Source: Candidatus Binatia bacterium (GTDB lineage Bacteria; Desulfobacterota; Binatia; HRBIN30). From it: a stretch of 37,090 bases of DNA. This document shows positions 8,524-16,376 of the stretch, piece after piece. Position numbers and translations under genes: made by a program. The notes below the pieces were generated by a model that did no database searches, had not been told where the DNA came from, and saw nothing but the letters and a program-made list of their open reading frames with translations. Position 1 is the first letter of the stretch; each line of letters starts with the position of its first letter. Where the stretch lies: assembly GCA_023150935.1 (NCBI GenBank), contig JAKLJW010000044.1:1-37090 (forward strand). The letters are read 5' to 3'.

Positions 8524-8600
8524 ACGATCGCGTCCCTATGGACGCCCGGAGGGGTCGCCGGATTCGATCCCCGGTCCACCGTCCCCCGCCAGATGCGTTC

Positions 8601-10319
8601 TCAGAACAGATCCTCCTGGGTCACCCGCAGGATCTCCTCGATCGTCGTGATCCCGGCCAGCACCTTCTCCGCGCCGTCTTCGCGCAGGGTGTTCATGCCT
8701 CGCGCCGTCGCGGCTCGACGGATGCTCGCCGCATCGGAGTTCTTCATCACCAGGCCGCGGATCTCGTCGTCGACCACCAGCAGCTCGTGAATGCCGCTGC
8801 GGCCGCGATAGCCGGTCTTCTTGCACTGCGGGCAACCGGGTCCCGGCCTGAATATCTCGCGCCCGGCGGCGCGTTGCGGTGTCAGGCCCACCTCTTCGAG
8901 CTCCTCGCGGGTCGGCCGGTAGGCCTCTCTGCAAGCCGAGCACACCCGCCGCACGAGGCGCTGGGCCATCACGGCAATCACCGACGACGAGACCAGAAAC
9001 GGCTCGATGCCCATATCGAGCAACCGGGTCATGGCCCCGAAGGAGTCGTTGGTGTGCAAGGTCGAAAACACGAGGTGTCCGGTGAGCGCCGCCTGAATGG
9101 CAATCTCGGCGGTTTCGGTATCGCGGATCTCGCCGACCATGATGACGTCCGGGTCCTGGCGCAGAATCGAGCGCAAGCCGCTGGCGAAGGTCAGATCGAT
9201 CTTCGGGTTCACCTGGATCTGACCTATACCGTGGAGCTGATACTCGATCGGGTCCTCGATGGTGATGATGTTCTTGTCGCTGGTGTTGATCTTCGCCAGG
9301 CAGGCGTACAGGGTCGTCGTCTTACCGCTGCCGGTCGGACCCGTGACCAGGACGATGCCGTGGCTCTGGCGGATGAGACGGGACACCGCCTCGTGTTTCG
9401 CACCCTGCAGGCCGAGTTCCTCGAGGTGCAAGACGGTCGAGGTCTTGTCCAGCAAACGCATCACCACACGTTCGCCGTATGCCGTCGGAACCACGGAAAC
9501 GCGGATATCGACGTCCTTGCCGGCCAGGCGGATACGGATGCGGCCGTCCTGGGGCAGCCGTTTCTCGGCAATGTTGAGGCCGGCCATGATCTTGACGCGC
9601 GAGATGATGACGGGCTGAAAGCGTTTCGGCGGGGAGAGGATATCGTAGAGCACGCCGTCGATGCGGAATCGGACGGTCAGATCGCGCTCGAACGGCTCGA
9701 TGTGAATATCGCTGGCGCGGTCCTTGACCGCCTGAAACAGCAGCGAGTTGACGAGACGGATGATCGGCGCCTCATCGTCGGATTCGAGCAAGTCGCGCGG
9801 CTCTTCGAGGTCGGTGGCCACCAGATCGAGCCGTTCCTGGTCGAGCCCGTCCATGAGTTCGTGGGCCGAACCCGAGGCCAGGTCGTAAATGCGGTTGATC
9901 GCGTCGGTGATCACAGGCGCCGGCGCGACAACGACGCGGATAGGCCGCCGCAACAGCAGGCGGACATCGTCGAGGGCACCGATGCTGGCCGGGTCGGCGG
10001 TGGCGACCACCACGGCGTCGTCGTCGGCGGTGGTGACCGGAAGGAGCAGATAACGTTTGGCGAAATTGATCGGCAGGTTGCGAATCAATTCGAGCGCGGG
10101 ACCGTCGTCGGACAGCGGCAGGGTGTCGACGTAGGGCAGACCGAAGTGGGTGGCCAGGGCGCGCGCCCACGTCCCCGCATCCACCGCACCCATCTCCTGC
10201 AAGACGTCGCCAAGACCCTTGCCGTCGCGCAGACGCTCACGCGCCTTCTCCAGCGTTTCCGCTGAGATGGCGCCCTGCTCGACGAGAAAGGATTCGAGAG
10301 ATGCGGCGGCGACGGCCAT
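8601..10319 (-). CDS. gspE: Type II secretion ATPase GspE
   Basis: This 572-residue cytoplasmic ATPase has an N-terminal GspE/MshE N-domain (about residues 10-145) and a PilB/PulE-type catalytic domain. Visible motifs are Walker A GPTGSGKT (327-334), the Asp box around DASDIHIEP-like RASDIHIEP (201-209), Walker B VIMVGE (392-397), the His box HLVFSTLHTND (415-425) and a four-Cys zinc motif (C460, C463, C496, C499). GspE powers pseudopilus assembly and binds GspL. The gene starts with ATG at 10319, 12 bases after the gspD stop. All catalytic elements look intact. Confidence 0.97.
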   Translation of the reverse strand: MAVAAASLESFLVEQGAISAETLEKARERLRDGKGLGDVLQEMGAVDAGTWARALATHFGLPYVDTLPLSDDGPALELIRNLPINFAKRYLLLPVTTADDDAVVVATADPASIGALDDVRLLLRRPIRVVVAPAPVITDAINRIYDLASGSAHELMDGLDQERLDLVATDLEEPRDLLESDDEAPIIRLVNSLLFQAVKDRASDIHIEPFERDLTVRFRIDGVLYDILSPPKRFQPVIISRVKIMAGLNIAEKRLPQDGRIRIRLAGKDVDIRVSVVPTAYGERVVMRLLDKTSTVLHLEELGLQGAKHEAVSRLIRQSHGIVLVTGPTGSGKTTTLYACLAKINTSDKNIITIEDPIEYQLHGIGQIQVNPKIDLTFASGLRSILRQDPDVIMVGEIRDTETAEIAIQAALTGHLVFSTLHTNDSFGAMTRLLDMGIEPFLVSSSVIAVMAQRLVRRVCSACREAYRPTREELEEVGLTPQRAAGREIFRPGPGCPQCKKTGYRGRSGIHELLVVDDEIRGLVMKNSDAASIRRAATARGMNTLREDGAEKVLAGITTIEEILRVTQEDLF

Positions 10320-10331
10320 GCGGCCTCGACT

Positions 10332-13319
10332 TCAGTTCAGCGGCGCCCAGTTCGCCGCGTTGACGGCGTCCGGTTCGGTGGGCTCACGCCAGTGAAGGTA
10401 TATGGGTGGATTGACGCTCACCTGCAATCCTTCGGGGTACGCCTGGAATGCGTCCTGTGGATTGGGGAACTCCTCGAGCACCTTCAATGTAGCAGTGTAG
10501 TCCGCGCTGGCAAAGCGATAGCTGCCGCCCTTCACGAACAAACGATCCAACGGCCCGCCCAGGGGCACGGCCAGTGGCAGCAGCCCATTGTCGGACCGCA
10601 AGCTACGCGGCGGCATGCCGGTTTCCCAGATAGTGGCGACGAGCACGTAGCGGTTGCCGGCCGTCGCGCCGCGGGGCGCGGCGGCGCCCGAGACCGGAGG
10701 CGGATAGGCACCGTCGGTCCGCACCGGCGGCGCGGCATACTCCTCGGGGGCCGGCGCCGCCGCTCCCGACGGTGGCGGCGCGTACGGGCGGCTCACCCGG
10801 GGTGCCGGCGCCGGCTCCGCCGGGGGTTCGATCGATGGCCGCAGCTCCCACGACGGCGCGTACAGCGGCGGCCACGGCGGCGGCCGCCAGCCACCCTCGT
10901 CGAGCGCGTCGAACACCTTGCGTTGCCGTTCGTCGACCGACAGCTCGGTCTGATCCCTCTCGCTGCGAATGATGTGGGGCGTCAGGAAGATGAGCAGGTT
11001 GGTCTTGCGGTTTTGCACCCGATTGAAGCGGAAGAAGTTGCCGATGACCGGAATGTCGCCCAGAAACGGCACCTTCGTCTGCGAACGCACCGCGTTGTCG
11101 AACAGCAGGCCACCGATGACGACGGTCTGCCCGTCTTTCGCCACCACGGTGGTGGTCGCCGACCGGATCGTCGTTGTCGGGCCGAGTGCCGGATCGTTGC
11201 TGATGACGTCCGATACCTCCTCGAAGACATCGAGGCGAACCGAACCGCCCTCAGAGATCTGGGGAACGATCCGCAGCGTAATGCCGACGTCACGTCGTTC
11301 GATGGTGGTGAACGTGTTGCCAAGGTTGACGTCGCTCGTCGACCGGCTGGCCACGAACGGCACGTTCTGACCGGCGACGACTTCCGCTTCCTGGTTGTCG
11401 GTGGTTAGGACGGTCGGCGCGGACAGAATGTTGGCGTCGGCATCGCGTTCGAGGGCAACCAACAGCGCCTGCTGCGCGGGGACGGTGATTCCGTTGATGG
11501 TGATCGTCTGTTTGCTGACCGCGGCGAGAATGATCCCCTGCAAGCTCGCCGGGTTGGTGATGGCATTGATGTTACCCGCCAAGTTGGTACGGCCGATGCC
11601 CACGCCGGTGCCCAGGTCGACGGCGCCCTGCAGTTCGATGCCGAGCTCGCGCGTCTTCTCCAGGGATATCTCGGCAATGATGGCCTCGATGTACACCTGG
11701 CGCCGGCGCACGTCGAGCTTCTGGATCACATCCTTGATGGTCTCGAAATCCTGCGGCGAGGCATTGATGATCAGCGCGTTCGTCGCCGGGTCGGCGGTGA
11801 TGCGGACCTGACCCTCGAACTCCTGTCCCTGCGCGCCTACCGACCCGCCCCCGACGCCGCCGACACCGCCGCCGCCCAGACCGGATCGCCGTCCGCCCAG
11901 CGTCCCCTGACCGAACCCGCCCGTTCCAAAGCCGCCGCCTCCGAAACCGCCGCCAAAGCCGGTCTGACCGAAGCCGCCGGTCCCGAAGCCGCCGCTCCCC
12001 CCAAAACCGCCGGTGCCGCCGAACCCGCCGCGCGAACTGCCGCCGAAGCCGCCGCCACCGCCGCGGCTCCCACCAAAGCCTCCGCTGCGCAAGCCGCCGA
12101 CGCCACCGAGTCCGCCAATGCCACCGATGCCGCCGAATCCACCGCCACCGGACCCGCTCAGCAGACTGTTCAGGACGTACACCATCTCGAGCGCGTTGGC
12201 ATACTTGAGGTAGTAGACGTGAATGCGTCCGGTGCCGAGCGGCAGCGGGACGTCGAGGCGGCCGATCAGGTCCTTTATCCGTCGCATCTCGGGCGGACCG
12301 GCCAGCAGGATCAACGAGTTGGTGCGTTCGTCCGGAATGATCTTGAAGGCCTTCTCCGGCGTGGTTCCGCCGGTGACCGATCCGCCGCCCCCGGTCGCAC
12401 CCACGGCCGGTGCACGGGATGCGGCACCGCGCCGAATGCGCGCGTCGGGAGCCGCCCCGGGTTGCGTGGCCGGTGCGCCGGGAGCCCCCGTACCACCGCC
12501 CGACGGCCCCTCCAGCACCTGCTGCAGCAGGGCGGCGATGTCGGCGGCAAACGCGTAGTTAAGGCGCACGACCTCGATCCCCTGCTCGAAGCCCTCGACG
12601 TCGAGTTGGCGCAGGATCCGAGCGAGACGATCGGTCTGCGCCGCCGTATCGATGACGATGAGCGTGTTCGTCGGCGCGTAGGCCGCCAGCAGCCCGTCGG
12701 GGGAGACCAGCGGCTGAAGGATCTGCACCATGTTGTTGGCATCGACATACTTGAGCGGGCCGATCAGTCGAGTGATGTACTGATCGATCGGGCTCGGGGA
12801 ATCGTCGGGCAGTACCGTGTCCAGCGTTGACGTGCGCGCTTCCTTCGTCGGCACGATCTTGATGATGGCGCCGCTCGGAACGGTCGTGAAGCCCTTCACC
12901 TGCAATACCGACTGAAAGACGAGATAGGCCTCGTCGACCGAGATCTTGCCCGGTGAGATGATGGTAATCTTGCCGCGCACCTTCTCGTCGACGATGAAGT
13001 TCTTACCGGTGATCTCGCTGATGAACTTGACCAGGACTTGCAGGTCCACGTCCTGGAAGTCCATGGTGATCTTCTGGTCGTCGCTGCCCGGCGGCGGCGG
13101 GACAGCCTCGGCGCCGGCTTCGGCCGGAGCCGGCGGCGCTGTCGGCGGGGGCGGCGCTTGCGGAGGCGGTTGTGGCGGCCGCGCCGGCTGACCCGGCTGA
13201 CCCGGTCGCGCCGGCTGTACCGGCGGCGCCGGTTGTGCGAGTGCGGCGCCGGTCACCGCCGCCACCAGCCCCAACGCCACCCCACACCGTACCAGACGGC
13301 GGACTCGCTCTCGCCCCAT
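10332..13319 (-). CDS. gspD: Type II secretion outer-membrane secretin GspD, enlarged
   Basis: This 995-residue secretin is well above the usual 650-750. In order it has a signal peptide (1-28, cut after ALA), a Pro-rich segment (29-80), N0 (about 83-157), N1 (175-241), N2 (246-357, with a Gly/Ala loop), N3 (362-536), and the secretin beta-barrel domain (540-786, including VPFLGDIPVIGNFF near 750-763). N3 is interrupted by a Gly-rich insert with 11 Phe-Gly pairs (388-497). After the barrel there is a Pro-rich linker (about 800-885) and an extra C-terminal domain (889-980) that I do not recognise; it could replace the pilotin-binding S-domain. GspD is the outer-membrane channel. The gene follows gspC by 21 bases. 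Confidence 0.96.
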   Translation of the reverse strand: MGRERVRRLVRCGVALGLVAAVTGAALAQPAPPVQPARPGQPGQPARPPQPPPQAPPPPTAPPAPAEAGAEAVPPPPGSDDQKITMDFQDVDLQVLVKFISEITGKNFIVDEKVRGKITIISPGKISVDEAYLVFQSVLQVKGFTTVPSGAIIKIVPTKEARTSTLDTVLPDDSPSPIDQYITRLIGPLKYVDANNMVQILQPLVSPDGLLAAYAPTNTLIVIDTAAQTDRLARILRQLDVEGFEQGIEVVRLNYAFAADIAALLQQVLEGPSGGGTGAPGAPATQPGAAPDARIRRGAASRAPAVGATGGGGSVTGGTTPEKAFKIIPDERTNSLILLAGPPEMRRIKDLIGRLDVPLPLGTGRIHVYYLKYANALEMVYVLNSLLSGSGGGGFGGIGGIGGLGGVGGLRSGGFGGSRGGGGGFGGSSRGGFGGTGGFGGSGGFGTGGFGQTGFGGGFGGGGFGTGGFGQGTLGGRRSGLGGGGVGGVGGGSVGAQGQEFEGQVRITADPATNALIINASPQDFETIKDVIQKLDVRRRQVYIEAIIAEISLEKTRELGIELQGAVDLGTGVGIGRTNLAGNINAITNPASLQGIILAAVSKQTITINGITVPAQQALLVALERDADANILSAPTVLTTDNQEAEVVAGQNVPFVASRSTSDVNLGNTFTTIERRDVGITLRIVPQISEGGSVRLDVFEEVSDVISNDPALGPTTTIRSATTTVVAKDGQTVVIGGLLFDNAVRSQTKVPFLGDIPVIGNFFRFNRVQNRKTNLLIFLTPHIIRSERDQTELSVDERQRKVFDALDEGGWRPPPWPPLYAPSWELRPSIEPPAEPAPAPRVSRPYAPPPSGAAAPAPEEYAAPPVRTDGAYPPPVSGAAAPRGATAGNRYVLVATIWETGMPPRSLRSDNGLLPLAVPLGGPLDRLFVKGGSYRFASADYTATLKVLEEFPNPQDAFQAYPEGLQVSVNPPIYLHWREPTEPDAVNAANWAPLN
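11829..12158 (-). repeat. Gly/Phe-rich repeat region inside gspD
   Basis: This stretch codes for residues 388-497 of GspD, a run of GGFG-type units (11 Phe-Gly pairs) with interspersed Ser, Thr, Gln and Arg. At the DNA level it is a low-complexity tract rich in CCGCC repeats on the plus strand. It falls in the loop of N3, the periplasmic domain next to the secretin gate. Gly/Ser-rich loops in N3 are known in T2SS secretins, but this one is unusually long and contains aromatic residues. Confidence 0.85.
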
Positions 13320-13340
13320 ACCTGCCCTCTGCGCCTGCGC

Positions 13341-14261
13341 TCACCTGATCTGATAGTTCAGGGTCTTGTTTTCTTTGTTGCGCATGACCTCAACGTTGAG
13401 CTCACGCTGATTGCGTAACTCGCCGAGCATCGCCAGTGCCCGACTGGGGTCGTTAATGGCATTGCCGTTGATGCTGCGCAGTATGTCGCCGTTCTTCAAA
13501 CCGATCTTGTCGAACAGACTCCCCTGACGAATGGCGAAGAGGCGGAATCCGGTAGCCGACCCCCCTTCGAAGTGCGGCACCGCACGGATCTGCGTGAACA
13601 GTTGATTCATGTTGTCGAGGGCCGAGTCGACCTCCGATTTGTCGACCGCGTACGAAAGCTCGCCGAGCTGTTCGATGTGCGGGTCCTTGCTCCCGGACCC
13701 GCTGTCGGGCGCGGTTCCCGCCGACCCGGGCATACCGCCGGCCGACCGGACGGCCGCCACGGCCGTCCCGCCCGGTCCTGCCGGACCACTGGTGGCCTGC
13801 GCCAGCTCGAGAATCTCGTCGCGGCCGTCGCGATCCAGGATCACCCGATCCCACTCGACCTTCTTGACCCGCGCCACACCGGCAACCACAGTGTTGACCC
13901 GGAACAGCTCCTGTTTCCGAGTGTTCAGATCTTCGATGACGCAATACGAACCGTCGTTGTCAGGGTGGACCACCACCCCCCACAGCTTGAGCTTCAGCTC
14001 GGTCGGCTTGGGCGGCTCTTTCGGTTTCTCGGGCTCGGGCTTGGCGGAGTTGAACACGTCCCGGGTGGAGATCGAAGCGTAGTGCGTTGCCGGGCGCCGA
14101 CTCTCCCGCTCGATCGGCGGTGGTGGCGCACTGAGTCGCAGGTCGGGCGGCGGCATCAAACGAGCAGCGATTGCAGTGCTGACGGTCGAGGCAGCCCCGT
14201 AGGCCACCAGTGCCAGCAAGGCGAAGTTAGCCCACACGAGGTGTCGTGGCTGGATTCTCAT
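13341..14261 (-). CDS. gspC: Type II secretion system protein GspC
   Basis: This 306-residue inner-membrane protein has one transmembrane helix (about residues 9-30), a Pro-rich linker, the homology region (about 60-150, with LKLWGVVVHPDNDGSYCVIE) and a C-terminal PDZ domain (about 215-300, with IRQGSLFDKIGLKNGDILRS). GspC connects the inner-membrane platform to the periplasmic N0 domain of GspD and helps choose substrates. It is the first gene of the operon. No convincing Shine-Dalgarno sequence precedes the ATG at 14261, and the candidate -10 box ends only 14 bases upstream. Confidence 0.95.
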   Translation of the reverse strand: MRIQPRHLVWANFALLALVAYGAASTVSTAIAARLMPPPDLRLSAPPPPIERESRRPATHYASISTRDVFNSAKPEPEKPKEPPKPTELKLKLWGVVVHPDNDGSYCVIEDLNTRKQELFRVNTVVAGVARVKKVEWDRVILDRDGRDEILELAQATSGPAGPGGTAVAAVRSAGGMPGSAGTAPDSGSGSKDPHIEQLGELSYAVDKSEVDSALDNMNQLFTQIRAVPHFEGGSATGFRLFAIRQGSLFDKIGLKNGDILRSINGNAINDPSRALAMLGELRNQRELNVEVMRNKENKTLNYQIR

Positions 14262-14275
14262 TCGTAGTCGGGCCT

Positions 14276-14305
14276 TCTATAGGCTGATCGAGTCGCGCAT
14301 TTCAA
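14276..14305 (-). promoter_or_regulatory. Putative sigma70 promoter of the gsp operon
   Basis: Reading the minus strand, TTGAAA (14305-14300) is followed after 18 bases by TATAGA (14281-14276). These match five and four of six consensus positions. The -10 box ends 14 bases from the gspC ATG, so the transcript would have a leader of only about seven bases. No mapping data are available; this is a sequence match only. Confidence 0.5.
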
Positions 14306-14333
14306 GGCGAACGCGGCGCGGCGGCCCGCCGCC

Positions 14334-14362
14334 TTGACTCCGCCGGACCACCTCAGTACGGT
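14334..14362 (+). promoter_or_regulatory. Putative sigma70 promoter of the erpA-hem operon
   Basis: TTGACT (14334-14339), a 17-base spacer and TACGGT (14357-14362) form a plausible promoter, which would give a leader of roughly 75 bases before the erpA ATG at 14444. The -35 box is five of six; the -10 box keeps the key T-A and final T. It is divergent from the gspC promoter, and the two -35 boxes are about 29 bases apart. Confidence 0.45.
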
Positions 14363-14443
14363 TATCAGAGACGCGCGATCCGGCCGAAACTTCAAGCGAA
14401 ATCCGCACCGCTCGCGCGTTTCGCGCCGGCACAGGAGGAGTTC

Positions 14444-14824
14444 ATGCACGAGCACGTCGCCAGTACGGCCCCGGCGAGCCCAGACACCGCACCGATGGTG
14501 GCGCTCACGGAAACCGCCGCCGAGATGGCCCGCGCCGCCATGGAACGTGAGGGCGCCACGGCCGCCGCCCTGCGCGTCGGCGTCGTCGGTGGCGGCTGTT
14601 CGGGGATGCAGTACACCCTCGGCTTCGACACCGCCGTGCGCCCGGACGACACCGTCGTCGAACAACACGGGATTCGCATGGTGATCGACGCCGCCAGCGC
14701 ACCGTACCTGCGGGGAATTCTGATCGATTACGTCAAGGGGCTGCACGGCGCCGGGTTCAAATTCGTCAACCCCAACGCCACCCGCACCTGCGGCTGCGGT
14801 TCTTCGTTCGCCGCGGAAGGGTGA
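14444..14824 (+). CDS. erpA: A-type iron-sulfur cluster carrier (ErpA/IscA-like)
   Basis: This 126-residue protein of the HesB/IscA family has all three cluster-binding Cys: C52 in GGGCSGMQY, and C116 and C118 in TCGCGSSF near the C-terminus. Such proteins deliver Fe-S clusters to apo-enzymes in the cytoplasm. The N-terminal 18 residues are an extension before the conserved domain. The start is backed by AGGAGG seven bases upstream. It is the first gene after the divergent promoter and is followed by tetrapyrrole genes, so it may supply clusters to a partner in that pathway; this is an inference. The final CGCGSSF motif fits ErpA/IscA; the family does not allow a firm choice between ErpA and IscA. 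Confidence 0.9.
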   Translation: MHEHVASTAPASPDTAPMVALTETAAEMARAAMEREGATAAALRVGVVGGGCSGMQYTLGFDTAVRPDDTVVEQHGIRMVIDAASAPYLRGILIDYVKGLHGAGFKFVNPNATRTCGCGSSFAAEG

Positions 14825-14889
14825 CGTTATCCGGCGCGGTGCCGGGCGCTTCGTGCCGCCAACGACCGGGCGGCCCGCACGCAGGCGTC

Positions 14890-15561
14890 ATGGACTACTA
14901 CCCCATCTATCTGCGTCTCGACGCGCGACCGTGTCTCGTTGTCGGGGGCGGTGAGGTGGCGGCTCGGAAGGTCCACTCGCTGCTGGCGGCCGGTGCCGCG
15001 GTCACGGTCGTCGCGCCGCGCCTTTGCGCCGAACTCCAGGCCCTGAGCGAGGCGGGCACCATCGCCTGCGTGGCGCGGACATTTTCCCCCGGCGACACCG
15101 CCGGCTGCGCTCTCGTGTACGCCGCCACGGCCGACACCGAGGTGAACCGGGCCGTCTTTGCCGCCGCGGAAGCGGCGGGCGTGTTGGTCAACGTCGTCGA
15201 CCAACCGCACCTCTGTCGTTTCGTTGCCCCAGCGGTCGTCAGCCGCGGCGCGCTCACGGTCGCCATCTCGACCGGGGGGGCCAGCCCGGCCATGGCGGGC
15301 CGGCTGCGCCGAGAGCTGGAAGCGACCATCGGACCGGAGTACGCGATTGCGTTGCGAGTCCTCGGCCGGCTGCGCTCCGTGCTGCGCATCCGGCCCATGC
15401 AGCCCGGCGACCGGCAACGCATCCTGCGCACCCTGGCGGACTCGGCCCTGCTCGACCTCGTACGCGCAGGCGATGCCGCCGGCATCGACCGCTTGCTCGC
15501 CGACACCGTCGGCAGCCATTGCTCGCTGGCGACGCTCGGCGTCAGTCTCGACACCGCATGA
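14890..15561 (+). CDS. Precorrin-2 dehydrogenase / sirohydrochlorin ferrochelatase (CysG N-terminal or Met8 type)
   Basis: This 223-residue protein begins MDYYPIYLRLDARPCLVVGG, the typical opening of the siroheme synthase N-terminal module, with the NAD-binding motif VVGGGEVAARK at about 17-27. The central motif NVVDQPHLCRFVAPAVVSRG (the Asp lies in the expected active-site loop) and ISTGGASPAMAGRLRRELE are family hallmarks. It oxidises precorrin-2 with NAD+ to sirohydrochlorin and may insert iron to give siroheme. The methyltransferase half (CobA) is encoded separately downstream. ATG at 14890 fits family length; an in-frame GTG at 14821 would overlap erpA as GTGA but adds an unconserved leader. 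The stop overlaps the next gene as ATGA. Confidence 0.92.
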   Translation: MDYYPIYLRLDARPCLVVGGGEVAARKVHSLLAAGAAVTVVAPRLCAELQALSEAGTIACVARTFSPGDTAGCALVYAATADTEVNRAVFAAAEAAGVLVNVVDQPHLCRFVAPAVVSRGALTVAISTGGASPAMAGRLRRELEATIGPEYAIALRVLGRLRSVLRIRPMQPGDRQRILRTLADSALLDLVRAGDAAGIDRLLADTVGSHCSLATLGVSLDTA

Positions 15562-16376
15562 GCCATCCCCTGCTCGGCAGCGCCCTCGCGCTCTACCTCA
15601 TCGGCACGGTGGCGTTTCTTGTTTACGTAACGCAACTCCGGCCGTCGTTTCGCCGCCTCGCCCACGGTGCCCTCGTCGCGGGCTTCGCGGCCCACGCCGG
15701 AGCGCTCGCCGTGCGCGCTGCGCATCTCGGTTACGACGCCATCGCGCCGTTCCAGGAGGGCCTATCGTTCGTCGGCTGCCTGATGGTGGGTCTTTACCTG
15801 GCCCTTGCCGCACGCAGGCCGCTCACCATCGTCGGGGCTCTCGTCACGCCCCTGGCCTTCCTCTTCGCACTCTCCGCTTACCTGTTCGAGTCGGGCGCGC
15901 AGCCGCCCGCCCCGACGTTGCAGAGCCTTTGGCTGCCGGCGCACGTCGTACCGGCCTTTGCCGGCTACGCCGTCTTCGCCCTCGCCTTCTGCTTGAGTCT
16001 CGCCTACCTGCTCCAGGAACGGCAGCTCAAAGGTAAGCGGCGCAACGGGTGGTTCCGTCACCTGCCGTCGCTGGAAACTCTGGACAACCTCAACTTCCGC
16101 TTCGTGAGCTGGGGCTTCGGACTCCTGACCATAGGCCTCATCACGGGTTCCCTGCTTGCCAGGGAGAAGTGGGGCGAGTTGTGGTCATGGGAGCCGGTGC
16201 AGGTCTGGTCGCTGATCACCTGGTTCCTCTACGCCATTCTCCTGCACGCGCGCACCGTCGGCTGGCGCGGGCGCAAGGCCGCGCGGCTGACGGTGGTCGG
16301 CTTCGTCTTCCTGGTGGCGTCGTTCCTGAGCGTCAACCTCCTCACCCCCGGCAAACACGGAGGCACGTTCGGCTGA
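15558..16376 (+). CDS. ccsA: CcsA/HemX-family cytochrome c assembly membrane protein
   Basis: This 272-residue polytopic inner-membrane protein has about eight hydrophobic segments. It contains the tryptophan-rich motif WGELWSWEPVQVWSLITW (about 205-222), a variant of the WWD haem-handling signature, and conserved His (H129, H230). The CcsA family handles haem in system II cytochrome c maturation; HemX, a close relative, lies next to hemA in many bacteria and affects HemA levels in Bacillus. Its position just before hemA favours the HemX reading. The start overlaps the previous stop (ATGA), and the stop overlaps hemA (TGATG). Confidence 0.88.
   Translation: MSHPLLGSALALYLIGTVAFLVYVTQLRPSFRRLAHGALVAGFAAHAGALAVRAAHLGYDAIAPFQEGLSFVGCLMVGLYLALAARRPLTIVGALVTPLAFLFALSAYLFESGAQPPAPTLQSLWLPAHVVPAFAGYAVFALAFCLSLAYLLQERQLKGKRRNGWFRHLPSLETLDNLNFRFVSWGFGLLTIGLITGSLLAREKWGELWSWEPVQVWSLITWFLYAILLHARTVGWRGRKAARLTVVGFVFLVASFLSVNLLTPGKHGGTFG

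Noticed and set aside
14258..14746. Minus-strand open frame across the gsp-erpA promoter region
   Set aside because: It is antisense to erpA, shows no recognisable domain and covers both promoters.
14821..14889. GTG at 14821 as the start of precorrin-2 dehydrogenase
   Set aside because: The added residues are not conserved in the family, although the GTGA overlap with erpA is suggestive; the ATG at 14890 gives the standard N-terminus.
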